The notes under the pieces were generated by a model. The model ran no database searches. It saw nothing but the letters and a program-made list of their open reading frames with translations, and had not been told where the DNA came from. From an uncultured Burkholderiales bacterium (lineage in GTDB: Bacteria; Pseudomonadota; Gammaproteobacteria; Burkholderiales; Eutrophovitaceae), in assembly GCA_951812315.1 (NCBI GenBank), contig CATOSA010000069.1, positions 1 through 37,372 on the forward strand: 37,372 nucleotides of DNA. The letters run 5' to 3'. This document shows positions 16,366-24,048 of the stretch, piece by piece (positions within the stretch are counted from its first letter, which is position 1; every line of letters starts with the position of its first letter). Made by a program: the position numbers and the translations under genes.

Positions 16366-16896
16366 ATGCGGATTCGAAAAGCAGACAGACTTGATCGGGA
16401 AGAGGTCCGACGCGTTCATCTGGCGGCGTTTCCAGACAGCGAGTCGGAGAGTGTTGCAAAGCTCGCTATCGATCTTCTCCTGGAAGATACGACTCCCGAA
16501 ACAATTTCGCTGGTCGCGGAGTCTGATGGATCGCTGATTGGTCACGTAGCCTTCAGTCCGGTGACAATTGGCATGGACAAGAATTTCCAAGGCTACATTC
16601 TGGCGCCACTCGATGTGCTTCCGGACCATCAAAAGCACAGGATTGGATCAACGCTTGTAAAAAATGGAATGCAGAAGTTATCGGCCATGGGCGTCGATAT
16701 TCTTTTCGTATATGGGGATCCCGAGTACTACGGCAGGTTCGGTTTCCGCGCGGATACTGCCGTCCGGTTCGAACCGCCTTACGAGCTTCAGTATCCGTTC
16801 GGATGGCAGGCAGTAGCGTTAAAGGAAGTGGATGCTGACAAGCGACAGGTCGAGATATCCTGCGTCAGTTCATTGTGCGGCCCTGAGCTTTGGTAA
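16366..16896 (+). CDS. GNAT-family N-acetyltransferase (YhbS-like)
   Basis: A 176-residue acetyltransferase that would transfer an acetyl group from acetyl-CoA to an unknown amine. The beta-strand MRIRKADRLDREEVRRVHLAAF opens the fold. LAPLDVLPDHQKHRIGSTLVKNGM (about residues 81-104) is the acetyl-CoA pyrophosphate-binding motif A, with QKHRIG in the Q/RxxGxG/A position. VYGDPEYYGRFGF is the hallmark of the YhbS-type subgroup. It follows the methyltransferase closely on the same strand and looks intact. Confidence 0.85.
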   Translation: MRIRKADRLDREEVRRVHLAAFPDSESESVAKLAIDLLLEDTTPETISLVAESDGSLIGHVAFSPVTIGMDKNFQGYILAPLDVLPDHQKHRIGSTLVKNGMQKLSAMGVDILFVYGDPEYYGRFGFRADTAVRFEPPYELQYPFGWQAVALKEVDADKRQVEISCVSSLCGPELW

Positions 16897-17038
16897 GCGC
16901 GATGTTTACAAGGCCATGTGGCCGATGCGCACGGATGTAGAGGTGCCAAGACGCAAAAGCATTTCTCATCGCAAACTGAGGTCAATCGGTTTCGAACCCC
17001 CAAGCCCGGCGGACTGTTAACGCAAGGGAAAGAAGACA

Positions 17039-17871
17039 ATGCCTGAAGCAAAGGTCGTTACCCAGCACTACACGCACGGCAGACTGATAGACGCGATCCG
17101 CGACGGAATTGAGAAATTGGGCAAGTCCACCGACAATGTGCTCGCCGATGACCTTGGCCTGTGGATGAGTTTCATATCGGAGGCAGAGTCGCGACCGAGA
17201 TTTTCCTGGACCAGCTCGGCATTGCCGCCAATCATCATGTTCTCGATGTTGGTTGTGGTCTGGGCGGCGCAAGCCGATTCGCTGCACTGCGCTACGGATG
17301 CCAGGTCACGAGTGTGGACCTGACGCCCGAATACATTGAGACCGGTAATGTGATGTGCCAGTGGCTGGGCCTTGCTGGACGCATTGACCTTCAGGTTGAG
17401 AATGCAATTGCATTGCCGCACGCAGACAATACGTTCGATGGCGCGTTTCTGTTGCATGTAGGAATGAACATCGCCGACAAGCAGGCGCTCATTTCGGAGC
17501 TTTACCGTGTCGTGCGACCAGGTGGAAAACTGGGAATCTACGATGTGATGAGAGTCAATGCCGGCGATCTGGCATTTCCTGTGCCTTGGGCAACGGAACC
17601 CGGCGGAAGCTCGGTTTCCCCACCTGAGGTCTACACGTCTGCAATGAAATCCGCAGGCTTCAAAATCATTGCGCAGCGCAACCGGCGAGACTTTGCCCTG
17701 GACTTTTTTGCGCAGATCAAGAAAAAGGTTTCTGATGCTGGCGGTCCGCCGCCACTCGGTCTTCACATTCTGATGGGCGAGACCGCACCGGTGAAAATCA
17801 GGAACATGATCGAGAATATCTCTCGCGACCTGTTGGCCCCGGTCGAGCTGATTGCAGTTAAGGAAGCGTGA
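17039..17871 (+). pseudogene. SAM-dependent methyltransferase with a one-base frameshift
   Basis: The first frame starts at 17039 (MPEAKVVTQHYTHGRLIDAIRDGIEKLGKS...) and reads ADDLGL before leaving the family sequence. The family continues in the next frame as DEFHIGGRVATEIF from about 17161. The two join naturally as DDLG-x-VDEFHIGGR if one base has been lost near 17157. Downstream are motif I VLDVGCGLGGASR, motif II VTSVDLTPEYI, LPHADNTFDGAFLLHVGMNI and VRPGGKLGIYDVM. The layout resembles sarcosine/dimethylglycine-type methyltransferases, but the substrate is unproven. Without correction, translation ends at 17323. It may be a genuine lesion or a sequencing error; a second start at 17161 would lack the N-terminal lid. 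Confidence 0.75.
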
Positions 17872-18084
17872 CGAATGACGACGGGGCAGACTAGATGGTA
17901 AGCGCGCTTACCCGACTGAAAATGCAGACCAATGCAACAAGACAAGGAAATCACTGCCAAATAGGTAACGCGCCGCTTCGCTACCACCGGTTGTTGGTGT
18001 TGGTCTATTGGCATAGATCAAAAAACCAGCATACAACTTGTGCAAAAGTCAGGCTTTCAACCAACGTTGAGGAAGCGAGTCGAC

Positions 18085-18279
18085 ATGAAAGACAGCACGA
18101 CGCGAGTAGTAGACAGGAGCACCTGGGCTATAGGCGGAGGACTGCTTCTCGGTCTCGGCATTGGCTTGTTTTTCCTGCCACAATCCGCTCTTGCATTTGT
18201 CGGCAGCCTGATTGGAGGTCTTGGTCTTGGACTGTTGGTAACCGCCGTCATCTCTAGTAGCCGTAGCGTTGGCAAGTAA
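18085..18279 (+). CDS. Small glycine-zipper membrane protein, 64 residues
   Basis: A short protein beginning MKDSTTRVVDRSTWAIGGG with two hydrophobic helices. The first is GGGLLLGLGIGLFFL, the second FVGSLIGGLGLGLLVTAVI. Both are rich in GxxxG-like spacing that favours helix packing in the membrane. GAGGAAG about 9 bases before the ATG supports this start; a longer frame from 18040 lacks one. No family name is recognised. It is the last host gene before the prophage end, 147 bp away. Confidence 0.6.
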   Translation: MKDSTTRVVDRSTWAIGGGLLLGLGIGLFFLPQSALAFVGSLIGGLGLGLLVTAVISSSRSVGK

Positions 18280-18425
18280 GGCGAAAACAACAGCGTCAAA
18301 TTGTCGGACCTATTGTCATTCTGCACTGGACGAACCTGATCCCAGGCGCTTTGGGCGCACTGTCGTGCCCATACCGATACTAGTGATCGGCCATTGCATG
18401 TACAACTAGCACAGATCGAGCTGAC

Positions 18426-18565
18426 TGTAGAGGCGTGCGAAAAACGGCGTGTAATAAATGGGGAAAACGATTGTGCAGTGATGTTCACATAGTCAACAGG
18501 CTGTTGATTTTGGGGTGGGCTGTGTAGAGGCGCGCGAAAACGCGGTGTAATTATTGCGAAAGATG
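18426..18565 (+). repeat. Mu-like right end with duplicated transposase-binding sites
   Basis: Two diverged copies of a roughly 43-bp sequence start at 18426 and 18523. Both open TGTAGAGGCG and contain a CGAAAA core, then a second GTGTAAT...GAAA core about 20 bases on. The first 21 bases of copy 1 agree at 17 positions with the first 21 bases of the phage Mu right end as I recall it, including the terminal TG and CGAAAAACG. The second core ATAAATGGGGAAAAC matches the next Mu site ATAAATGCGAAAAC. Four MuA-like sites are therefore arrayed at the junction between host and phage genes. Confidence 0.75.
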
Positions 18566-18601
18566 GGTGCGCAGTGCGTGACGACAAGGAGAGAGCAGGC
18601 G

Positions 18602-18913
18602 TTGGTCAGGACGGGTTACGGCCGCTTTGCCGCGGTGGCGGAGCGATTGGCAAGAAGCGGGCTGAGGCCACTTGGCGCTAGTGAGATGGCACGCGAGCTA
18701 GACATCACCAAGCAGCAAGCCTTTGATGCCCTAAGGCACCTCAAGTCTGTGGGATGGGCGGAGCAACTGGATGGCGGCTTGTGGCGTCTGTCGCCGCATC
18801 TGACCATGATATCCAGATCATTCGAGCGGGCCATTGCCGATACGCACGAGTTGTACCTTGGTCCGCCTGCCGCCAAGCGCTGTGTCCGTGGACCAAATAC
18901 CGATAGCGACTAG
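18602..18913 (+). CDS. Small winged-helix DNA-binding protein
   Basis: A protein of about 103 residues with a helix-turn-helix of the IclR/MarR-like winged type: SGLRPLGASEMARELDITKQQAFDALRHLKSVGWAEQL, followed by a wing-like GGLWRLSP. The TTG at 18602 is preferred because AAGGAG lies 10 bases upstream (18586-18591). An upstream ATG at 18554 would put the start inside the fourth transposase-binding-like site. It is transcribed towards the late operon, opposite in direction, at the extreme end of the prophage. Function is unknown; regulation of a terminal accessory gene or of the late genes is possible. Confidence 0.55.
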   Translation: MVRTGYGRFAAVAERLARSGLRPLGASEMARELDITKQQAFDALRHLKSVGWAEQLDGGLWRLSPHLTMISRSFERAIADTHELYLGPPAAKRCVRGPNTDSD

Positions 18914-18966
18914 CTAGCGCTACCGTCCCAGTCATCCTTGCCAAGGCAGGCCAGGCGTGGGCGGTC

Positions 18967-19944
18967 TCAGGCGCGTTTTGGCGTTTCTGCCTCCACGCGG
19001 GTGCTGTAGCCGCTGTCACTGATTTCGTGATCGACCTGGGTGGCGATCCACTCCCCGTCCACGCCTGGCCTGAATTCAGACAGGAGCAGCCTGGCTTCGG
19101 CGGCCAGTCGCGGGTTGCCGTGCTTGAGGGTGAGGCTGGCGGTGGCCAGACCCCGGCTCAGGGCATCGAGTTTGCCCTGGGCGGCAGCGCGTGCCGTATC
19201 GGCATCCGGGTAATTGTGGCGCAGGGCATAAACGGGCTTGCCTTCGCCCACGTGCACAGGCGTGCGGGTACCAGTCGCGGTGTTATGCCAATGAGCCAGT
19301 ACCGCTGGATATTTGCCGCGATCTGCCATCGTGACGCGATGGTTGCTGGTTTGGTTTCGACTGATGGGCACTGTCGGGATTGCCTTGCCGGTGGCGCTCC
19401 TGGCTTCGCCCCTGGGGACGAATAACAAAAAGCCCCCGGCCGGTTTGGCCACAGCGTCGTATTGCCTGGCCAGCCGGGTGAGCAGGTGCAGGTCGGATTC
19501 TTCGGTTTGATCCAGGTGAGGAATGTTGATGGTGCTGAGGAATTCACCGACACGGGGCTCGAGTTGATGTTCAGCGGCGATGGTGGCCACCAGATCGCCG
19601 AGGGAGGTCGCATCCCAGGCGCGGGTTTTGTGCTCCTTCAGCGCGCTGCGCATATTGGCGGCCTTGGCACGAATGATCAGCGTATCCGGTGGGCCGTCAA
19701 GCTCGATTTCATCGGCGATATAAAGACCCATCTGAACCAGTCCTTGCTCTTTGTGGCCGATAGAGACATTCAACTTGGCTCCTTTGTTGGGCAGTTCGAT
19801 GGCGCCATCGCGGTCATCGAGGCGGATCTCTACGGTATCGGTATGCAGCCCGGCCCGGTCAGAGACGGTCAGCGACAAGAACCGGTTAGCGATAGTGGCC
19901 GTGATGTCCTGGCTGTTGGCGAGAATACGAAACAGCGGCGTCAT
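18967..19944 (-). CDS. D: Late control/baseplate hub protein D
   Basis: A 325-residue protein of the P2 gpD family, which forms the baseplate hub into which the spike fits. Visible family blocks are TPLFRILANSQDIT at the start, RLDDRDGAIELPNKGAKLNVSIGH, and the LIIRAKAANMRSALKEHKTRAW stretch. TEESDLHLLTRLARQYDAVAKPAGGFLLFVPRG follows, with GVDGEWIATQVDHEIS near the end. The ATG at 19944 overlaps the tape-measure stop as TGATG, which is preferred over a GTG three codons upstream. It is the last gene of the late operon, as in P2. Confidence 0.9.
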   Translation of the reverse strand: MTPLFRILANSQDITATIANRFLSLTVSDRAGLHTDTVEIRLDDRDGAIELPNKGAKLNVSIGHKEQGLVQMGLYIADEIELDGPPDTLIIRAKAANMRSALKEHKTRAWDATSLGDLVATIAAEHQLEPRVGEFLSTINIPHLDQTEESDLHLLTRLARQYDAVAKPAGGFLLFVPRGEARSATGKAIPTVPISRNQTSNHRVTMADRGKYPAVLAHWHNTATGTRTPVHVGEGKPVYALRHNYPDADTARAAAQGKLDALSRGLATASLTLKHGNPRLAAEARLLLSEFRPGVDGEWIATQVDHEISDSGYSTRVEAETPKRA

Positions 19945-22859
19945 CAGTCCCACAACCTCACGGTCTGGATGAGCTGACCGGGTGTTGGCAGGGTGGGCAG
20001 TTCGATCAGTACGCCGGCAGGGAAAATGACGCCTGCGTCGGCCAGGCCGGGGTTGGCTTCGAGCACGGCTTCAACGGCGCCGGCCTGCTGGCCGTAGTGT
20101 GTCCAGCAGATGGCGTCGAGCATGTCACCGTCCTGGGTGCGGTATTGCATCAGACGTCCTCCCTTGCGCATCACCCGCGTTGCCAGCGCTTCAGCATCCT
20201 CGCCTGGCTGTTGCTGAATGCTCAGGTGATAAGTGTGGGTGTGGGTGCTCTTGTCAACAATTTGCGGCACCGGCGCCTGCGGGACAGGCAAGGTCGGTAT
20301 CGCACCGAGTGCTGGCTGATAGCGGGCTTTGCCAATGACTTCCGGCACGCTGGGTTCAGGTAGCTGATCCGCCTGGTAGTGGATCGACTGGCTGAGCGCG
20401 TCAAGTCTCGGAGCGATGGCCTTGCCAACGATCAACGCCTCGGCTTTCAGGGTTGGCAGGGTCGGTATCGCACCGAGTGCTGGCTGATAGCGGGCTTTGC
20501 CGATGACTTCCGGCATGGCTGGTTGGGGTAGCTGATCCGCCTGGTAGTGGATCGTCTGGTTGAGCGCGTCGAGTCTCGAGGGGGTGGCGGGCGGCTGATC
20601 CGCCATAACGGGTGACAGGGCGATTGCTGCGCCTGCCACTGTGGCCGTCGCCGCCTTCTTTACAGGATTCGCGGCCTCGGTAAGGCGTGAGGACATTGAG
20701 TTGCGTTCGTTCTTCGAGTTGGCATCGTCATTACCGCTACCAAACCAGCCTGTAACCGTATTCCAGGCATTTCCAATAAACCCTGCCACTGTCTCAAACT
20801 TTCCGATAAGCCAGTCCAGCGCCACCCTGGCCTGGTCAACGATCCCGCTCCATAGCCGGGTGAAAAAGTCGCTGACCCCACTCCAGTTGCCAACAATCAA
20901 CCCCAGTGGATTGAATGAGAGGATGCCTTTAAACCATTCCCAGGCGCTGGAGAAGGTAGCTGTAACGCCATTCCACAGGCCGGTGAAAAAGCCCTTGACG
21001 GGCGACCAGAAGGTCATAATCAAACCGGCTGCCAAAGCAATGCCACCGATAATCAGACCGACAGGATTGGTCATGAGCGCTACTGTCAGTGCTTTCAGGC
21101 CGCCGATCACCATCGGTATCGCCTTGCCGGCCAGGCCCACCAGAGAACCGGCAAAGCCCTTGATCGCACCGCCGACAACCAGTGCTTTGGTGCGCATATT
21201 GGTTATCAGCGCTGTGGCGTTGAAGGCTCGCAGTTTCAGGGTCGCACCGAAAATGCCCTTGCCAAGCCCCCAGAATTTGACCGCCAACCATTTTATACCT
21301 GCGGCAATACGTTGATTCGCTGAATAGGCCATTGCCGCATTCCATGCCCATGCGCTGGTTGTAACAATCGTCATTACCGATCCCAGACCAACCAGAGTAG
21401 CGCCGATTGCGCCGATGGCTTTACCGATAACGGGGAAGCGCTCGATGCTGGCGGCCGCCCACCCGGCCAGTGTGCCTATCGGGGATAGCACGGCATTCAG
21501 GGCGGGTAGCAATGTGCCGGCAAACACTTCGCCCACTTGGCCAATATTTTGCCTGAACATCTGCCATTGACCGGCGCTGGATGTGAGGAAATGCGCGTAT
21601 TCCTTGTCAACCAGAGCTGAGCGTGCCGCATTAGCCACCTCAACATGGGCAGCTTTGAGTTGCTCCAGTTGATCGATCAGTGGTACCACACCGCGCTTGC
21701 CTTCATCGCCAAACAGTTCTTGCAGCAAATCGCCGCGCTCATCGGTATCCAGATAGTCCAGCTGTTCCTTGATTTGCTCAAGTGTGGCGATCAGGTCAAG
21801 CTCGCCTTGTTTGTCGCGCACGATCTCAAAGCCCAATTCTTCCGATGCTTTGCCGAGGTTACGCAAGACAGCGGAAAACGCAGTGCCGGCCATGGAACCT
21901 TGCAAGCCGGCGGAGTTGAGTTGACCGACTACGGCTGCGGTCTGCGCGAGCCCCAGCCTGGCGCTCGCGGCGCTGGCGGCGGCGTATTTGAGTGATTCAC
22001 CCAGTTGGCCAAAATCCCGTATCTGGAACTTGAACTGGGTTTTGGCCAGCACATTGCCAATGACCTGCATTTTTTCGTCGGTCGTACCTTTGATGCTCTC
22101 GCCCATGTTGTTGAAAGTCACCCCGAAAATCTCCCCGACCTGTTCAGGCATACCCCGGGTGACTTTGGCCAGCTTGTGTACCAGTTGGGTTCCGGCCCGT
22201 GCGGTTTCTTCCTCGAGTCCGGCCGAGTTCAGCGCGTATTCGATTTCAAGGACTTCTTGCTCGGATGCCAGACTGTTACGGGCAAAGGCTTTGGCGTTCT
22301 GGCGCGCTCTGGTCACTGCCGCATCCTTGTCGCCGTCTTTGGCATTGATCACGGTGCGCAGATATAAGCCTTGTTCTTCGCGGGCCATTGCCGAACCGGC
22401 GAGACGACTAGCACCGTAAGCGCTACCCAACAGGCCAAGCATCCGGCCTCGCATCGCGCCTAAACGACCGGCAGCGGCCTGTTGTCTGGCCTGCGCTTTT
22501 TGCACTCGCTCGGTGCGTTTTAACTCACGATTTAAACGGCCATGCTCGCGCACCACCTGGCCGATCTCGACGCCGTAGCCTTTTGCAGCGTGCCTGGCGT
22601 CCTTGTAACGGCGTTCAACGTCGCGGATGCCACTGTCCAGGCGCTTGCTGGAGCTTCCCAGTGCGGCCTGTTTACTGCGCAACTCGCCGAGCAGTTTTTT
22701 GTATTTGATGACCGCGCCAGTGGCGGCGAGCTTTTTATTGGTGTTTTGGTACTGCTGACCCAGGCGAAGGGATTGTTGCTGGGCGCTTGTGAGGGTGCGA
22801 GAATAGCTTTTGCTCAGGGCCGCACCGATGATGACACTGGCGGCGAAGGTTTTAGCCAT
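19944..22859 (-). CDS. Tape measure protein fused to tail protein X
   Basis: A 971-residue protein. Residues 1-150 are coiled coil rich in Arg/Lys/Gln, followed by the TP901-type tape-measure core (GMPEQVGEIFGVTFNNMGESIKG, AAASARLGLAQTAAVVGQLN, GLQGSMAGTAFSAVLRNLGKA) and hydrophobic helices at about 470-680. A proline-rich tail contains two copies of a 56-residue repeat with a shared core VIGKARYQPALGAIPTLP. The last 68 residues, from MQYRTQDGDMLDAICWTHYG to VRLWD, match P2 gpX, a small LysM-like tail protein, in frame with no stop. In P2 a separate U gene sits between T and X; here U is absent. The internal ATG at 20150 could still give free X. Confidence 0.85.
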   Translation of the reverse strand: MAKTFAASVIIGAALSKSYSRTLTSAQQQSLRLGQQYQNTNKKLAATGAVIKYKKLLGELRSKQAALGSSSKRLDSGIRDVERRYKDARHAAKGYGVEIGQVVREHGRLNRELKRTERVQKAQARQQAAAGRLGAMRGRMLGLLGSAYGASRLAGSAMAREEQGLYLRTVINAKDGDKDAAVTRARQNAKAFARNSLASEQEVLEIEYALNSAGLEEETARAGTQLVHKLAKVTRGMPEQVGEIFGVTFNNMGESIKGTTDEKMQVIGNVLAKTQFKFQIRDFGQLGESLKYAAASAASARLGLAQTAAVVGQLNSAGLQGSMAGTAFSAVLRNLGKASEELGFEIVRDKQGELDLIATLEQIKEQLDYLDTDERGDLLQELFGDEGKRGVVPLIDQLEQLKAAHVEVANAARSALVDKEYAHFLTSSAGQWQMFRQNIGQVGEVFAGTLLPALNAVLSPIGTLAGWAAASIERFPVIGKAIGAIGATLVGLGSVMTIVTTSAWAWNAAMAYSANQRIAAGIKWLAVKFWGLGKGIFGATLKLRAFNATALITNMRTKALVVGGAIKGFAGSLVGLAGKAIPMVIGGLKALTVALMTNPVGLIIGGIALAAGLIMTFWSPVKGFFTGLWNGVTATFSSAWEWFKGILSFNPLGLIVGNWSGVSDFFTRLWSGIVDQARVALDWLIGKFETVAGFIGNAWNTVTGWFGSGNDDANSKNERNSMSSRLTEAANPVKKAATATVAGAAIALSPVMADQPPATPSRLDALNQTIHYQADQLPQPAMPEVIGKARYQPALGAIPTLPTLKAEALIVGKAIAPRLDALSQSIHYQADQLPEPSVPEVIGKARYQPALGAIPTLPVPQAPVPQIVDKSTHTHTYHLSIQQQPGEDAEALATRVMRKGGRLMQYRTQDGDMLDAICWTHYGQQAGAVEAVLEANPGLADAGVIFPAGVLIELPTLPTPGQLIQTVRLWD
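20287..20578 (-). repeat. Pair of 124-bp direct repeats inside the tape-measure gene
   Basis: Two in-frame copies, at 20287-20410 and 20455-20578, are offset by 168 bp (56 codons) and nearly identical in their outer parts. They encode the duplicated RLDALxQxIHYQADQLP and VIGKARYQPALGAIPTLP segments. Most differences cluster in the middle. Unequal crossing-over between them would change the protein by 56 residues without a frameshift. Confidence 0.85.
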
Positions 22860-23258
22860 GACTGATTAGCTGTTCATGATGTGGCTCAGGACTCACGCCT
22901 TTAACTGCCTCCAGCCAGTCCACCAACTCCTCACCCGCCAGTGCCGATAATTCCTGCAATGACCAACCCGTGTGGCTGGCCAGGATTAATACCGCGCACC
23001 GGGCGGCCTCCGGTGTCAGGACAAAAAACCCTGATAAGCCTTTTGCAATGCCTGGTAGTCGGCCAGGTCGAGTTCCTCGATCACCGATGGCGTGACCTCG
23101 CACAGATTGGCAAAGGTGCGGATTTCCTTTTGCGCATCGGTGCCGCCTTGTTTGTCCGCGCTTAGCATGTCGCGCACTTTGGGCCGACGCATGGTCAGTG
23201 CGGTGGTTTGCAGACCATCGAGCGTTACCGGGTGTTGCAGTGTGATCATTTCACTCAT
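22852..23258 (-). CDS. E': Tail assembly fusion protein E-E' made by -1 frameshift
   Basis: The E gene frame is joined to a second, overlapping frame (open 23103 to 22852) by a -1 slip at 23022-23028, as in P2. The product is E to Gly-Phe, then the extension FVLTPEAARCAVLILASHTGWSLQELSALAGEELVDWLEAV and ends SHG. This long form is known in P2-like phages to chaperone the tape measure during tail assembly. The region ends 8 bases inside the start of the tape-measure gene. Confidence 0.75.
23016..23258 (-). CDS. E: Tail assembly protein E
   Basis: An 80-residue protein beginning MSEMITLQHPVTLDGLQTTALTMRRPKVRDML, with LDLADYQALQKAYQGFLS at the end; this is the P2 gpE family of tail assembly chaperones. 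It stops two codons after the slippery heptamer, and most ribosomes should make this short form. It starts within the end of the gene before it. Confidence 0.85.
   Translation of the reverse strand: MSEMITLQHPVTLDGLQTTALTMRRPKVRDMLSADKQGGTDAQKEIRTFANLCEVTPSVIEELDLADYQALQKAYQGFLS
23022..23028 (-). other. Programmed -1 frameshift site, T TTT TTG
   Basis: On the minus strand the E frame reads GGT TTT TTG TCC TGA. The heptamer T TTT TTG is the same slippery sequence used by P2 E-E', and a -1 slip moves into the long downstream frame. The stop of E follows two codons later. No obvious downstream pseudoknot was worked out. Confidence 0.8.
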
Positions 23259-23512
23259 TGTTTAGTCCTCTTGTTCGTGCTGCGAGAGGGTGTCGTCTCG
23301 GCCGCCTCGGCGTCTGGCGCTTTGGCCCCTTCGACAAGTTCGGGAACGCGCTCGGGGGGTGATTCAGGGGCCGGAGGAATCGCTTCGAGCACACCGCCGG
23401 TGACAAGAAATGTGGCCTGTCGGGCGTGCAACAGCACCACGTCGCCCGGCGACAGATGGCCGTGATGATCCAGGTGAAAGGGCTTGATGACCTTGTAATG
23501 GGCGTAGTTCAT
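23255..23512 (-). CDS. Small phage protein of unknown function
   Basis: An 85-residue protein starting MNYAHYKVIKPFHLDHHGHLSPGDVVLLHARQATFLVTGGVLEAI, a beta-rich N-terminal half, then a Pro/Glu/Ala-rich tail. It lies between the tail tube and E genes and overlaps E by 4 bases. The tail region includes RVPELVEGAK, encoded by a palindrome-like sequence (23327-23348) of a kind found as a dispersed repeat in several proteobacteria. No function is assigned. Confidence 0.65.
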   Translation of the reverse strand: MNYAHYKVIKPFHLDHHGHLSPGDVVLLHARQATFLVTGGVLEAIPPAPESPPERVPELVEGAKAPDAEAAETTPSRSTNKRTKQ

Positions 23513-23521
23513 CGCGCGCTC

Positions 23522-24034
23522 CTACACGCCGATCGCGGCGCGGTGCTCGGCCATGCGGTCTGTGCCGTTGACTTTTTCGATCATGCCCGGCACGTCGATC
23601 TCAATCACTTCCTGGCCGTCGCTGACATATTTGTAGTAGCTAAGCGCGACCATGACTTTCATTTTCGCCACGTCACCGGCTTTCCAGGCGCCCATATCCA
23701 CCTCGCGCCAGCGCCCGCGCAGCACGACCTCAATGGCCGTGACCTTGCCGTCGCCGGCCTGAATGCTGCCCTTGAAGCGCATCCCGATCTCGGCGTGATC
23801 GAGCACGCCCCACAGGCGCAGCACGTCTTCGTTGTACTCGCAGAGCGTGAAGTCCGCTTCGAGCTTCTCCATGCCCATATCGAGTTCGATCGGCGCGTTC
23901 ATGCCCCCGGCGCGGTATTCCTCTGTCTTGCGCGTGAGCTTGGGCAAGGTGAGTTCTTCCACCCGTCCGGCGTAGCCCTGGCCTTCGATGAACAAGCTGA
24001 ACTGCTTCAGGTTGCGCGGTATTTTGATTGCCAT
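23522..24034 (-). CDS. FII: Major tail tube protein
   Basis: A 170-residue protein of the P2 FII family, the inner tube of a contractile tail. Diagnostic segments are IPRNLKQFSLFIEGQGYAGRVEELTLPKL, GGMNAPIELDMGMEKLEADFTL, FKGSIQAGDGKVTAIEVVLRGRWREVDMG and MKVMVALSYYKY. Length matches the family. It directly follows the sheath gene, with 14 bases between them. Confidence 0.95.
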   Translation of the reverse strand: MAIKIPRNLKQFSLFIEGQGYAGRVEELTLPKLTRKTEEYRAGGMNAPIELDMGMEKLEADFTLCEYNEDVLRLWGVLDHAEIGMRFKGSIQAGDGKVTAIEVVLRGRWREVDMGAWKAGDVAKMKVMVALSYYKYVSDGQEVIEIDVPGMIEKVNGTDRMAEHRAAIGV

Positions 24035-24048
24035 GATGTGTTCTCCTG

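Noticed and set aside
17895..18257. 120-codon frame overlapping the small membrane protein
   Set aside because: Composition (Arg/His/Thr-rich) is not protein-like, while the other frame has clean membrane helices and a ribosome site.
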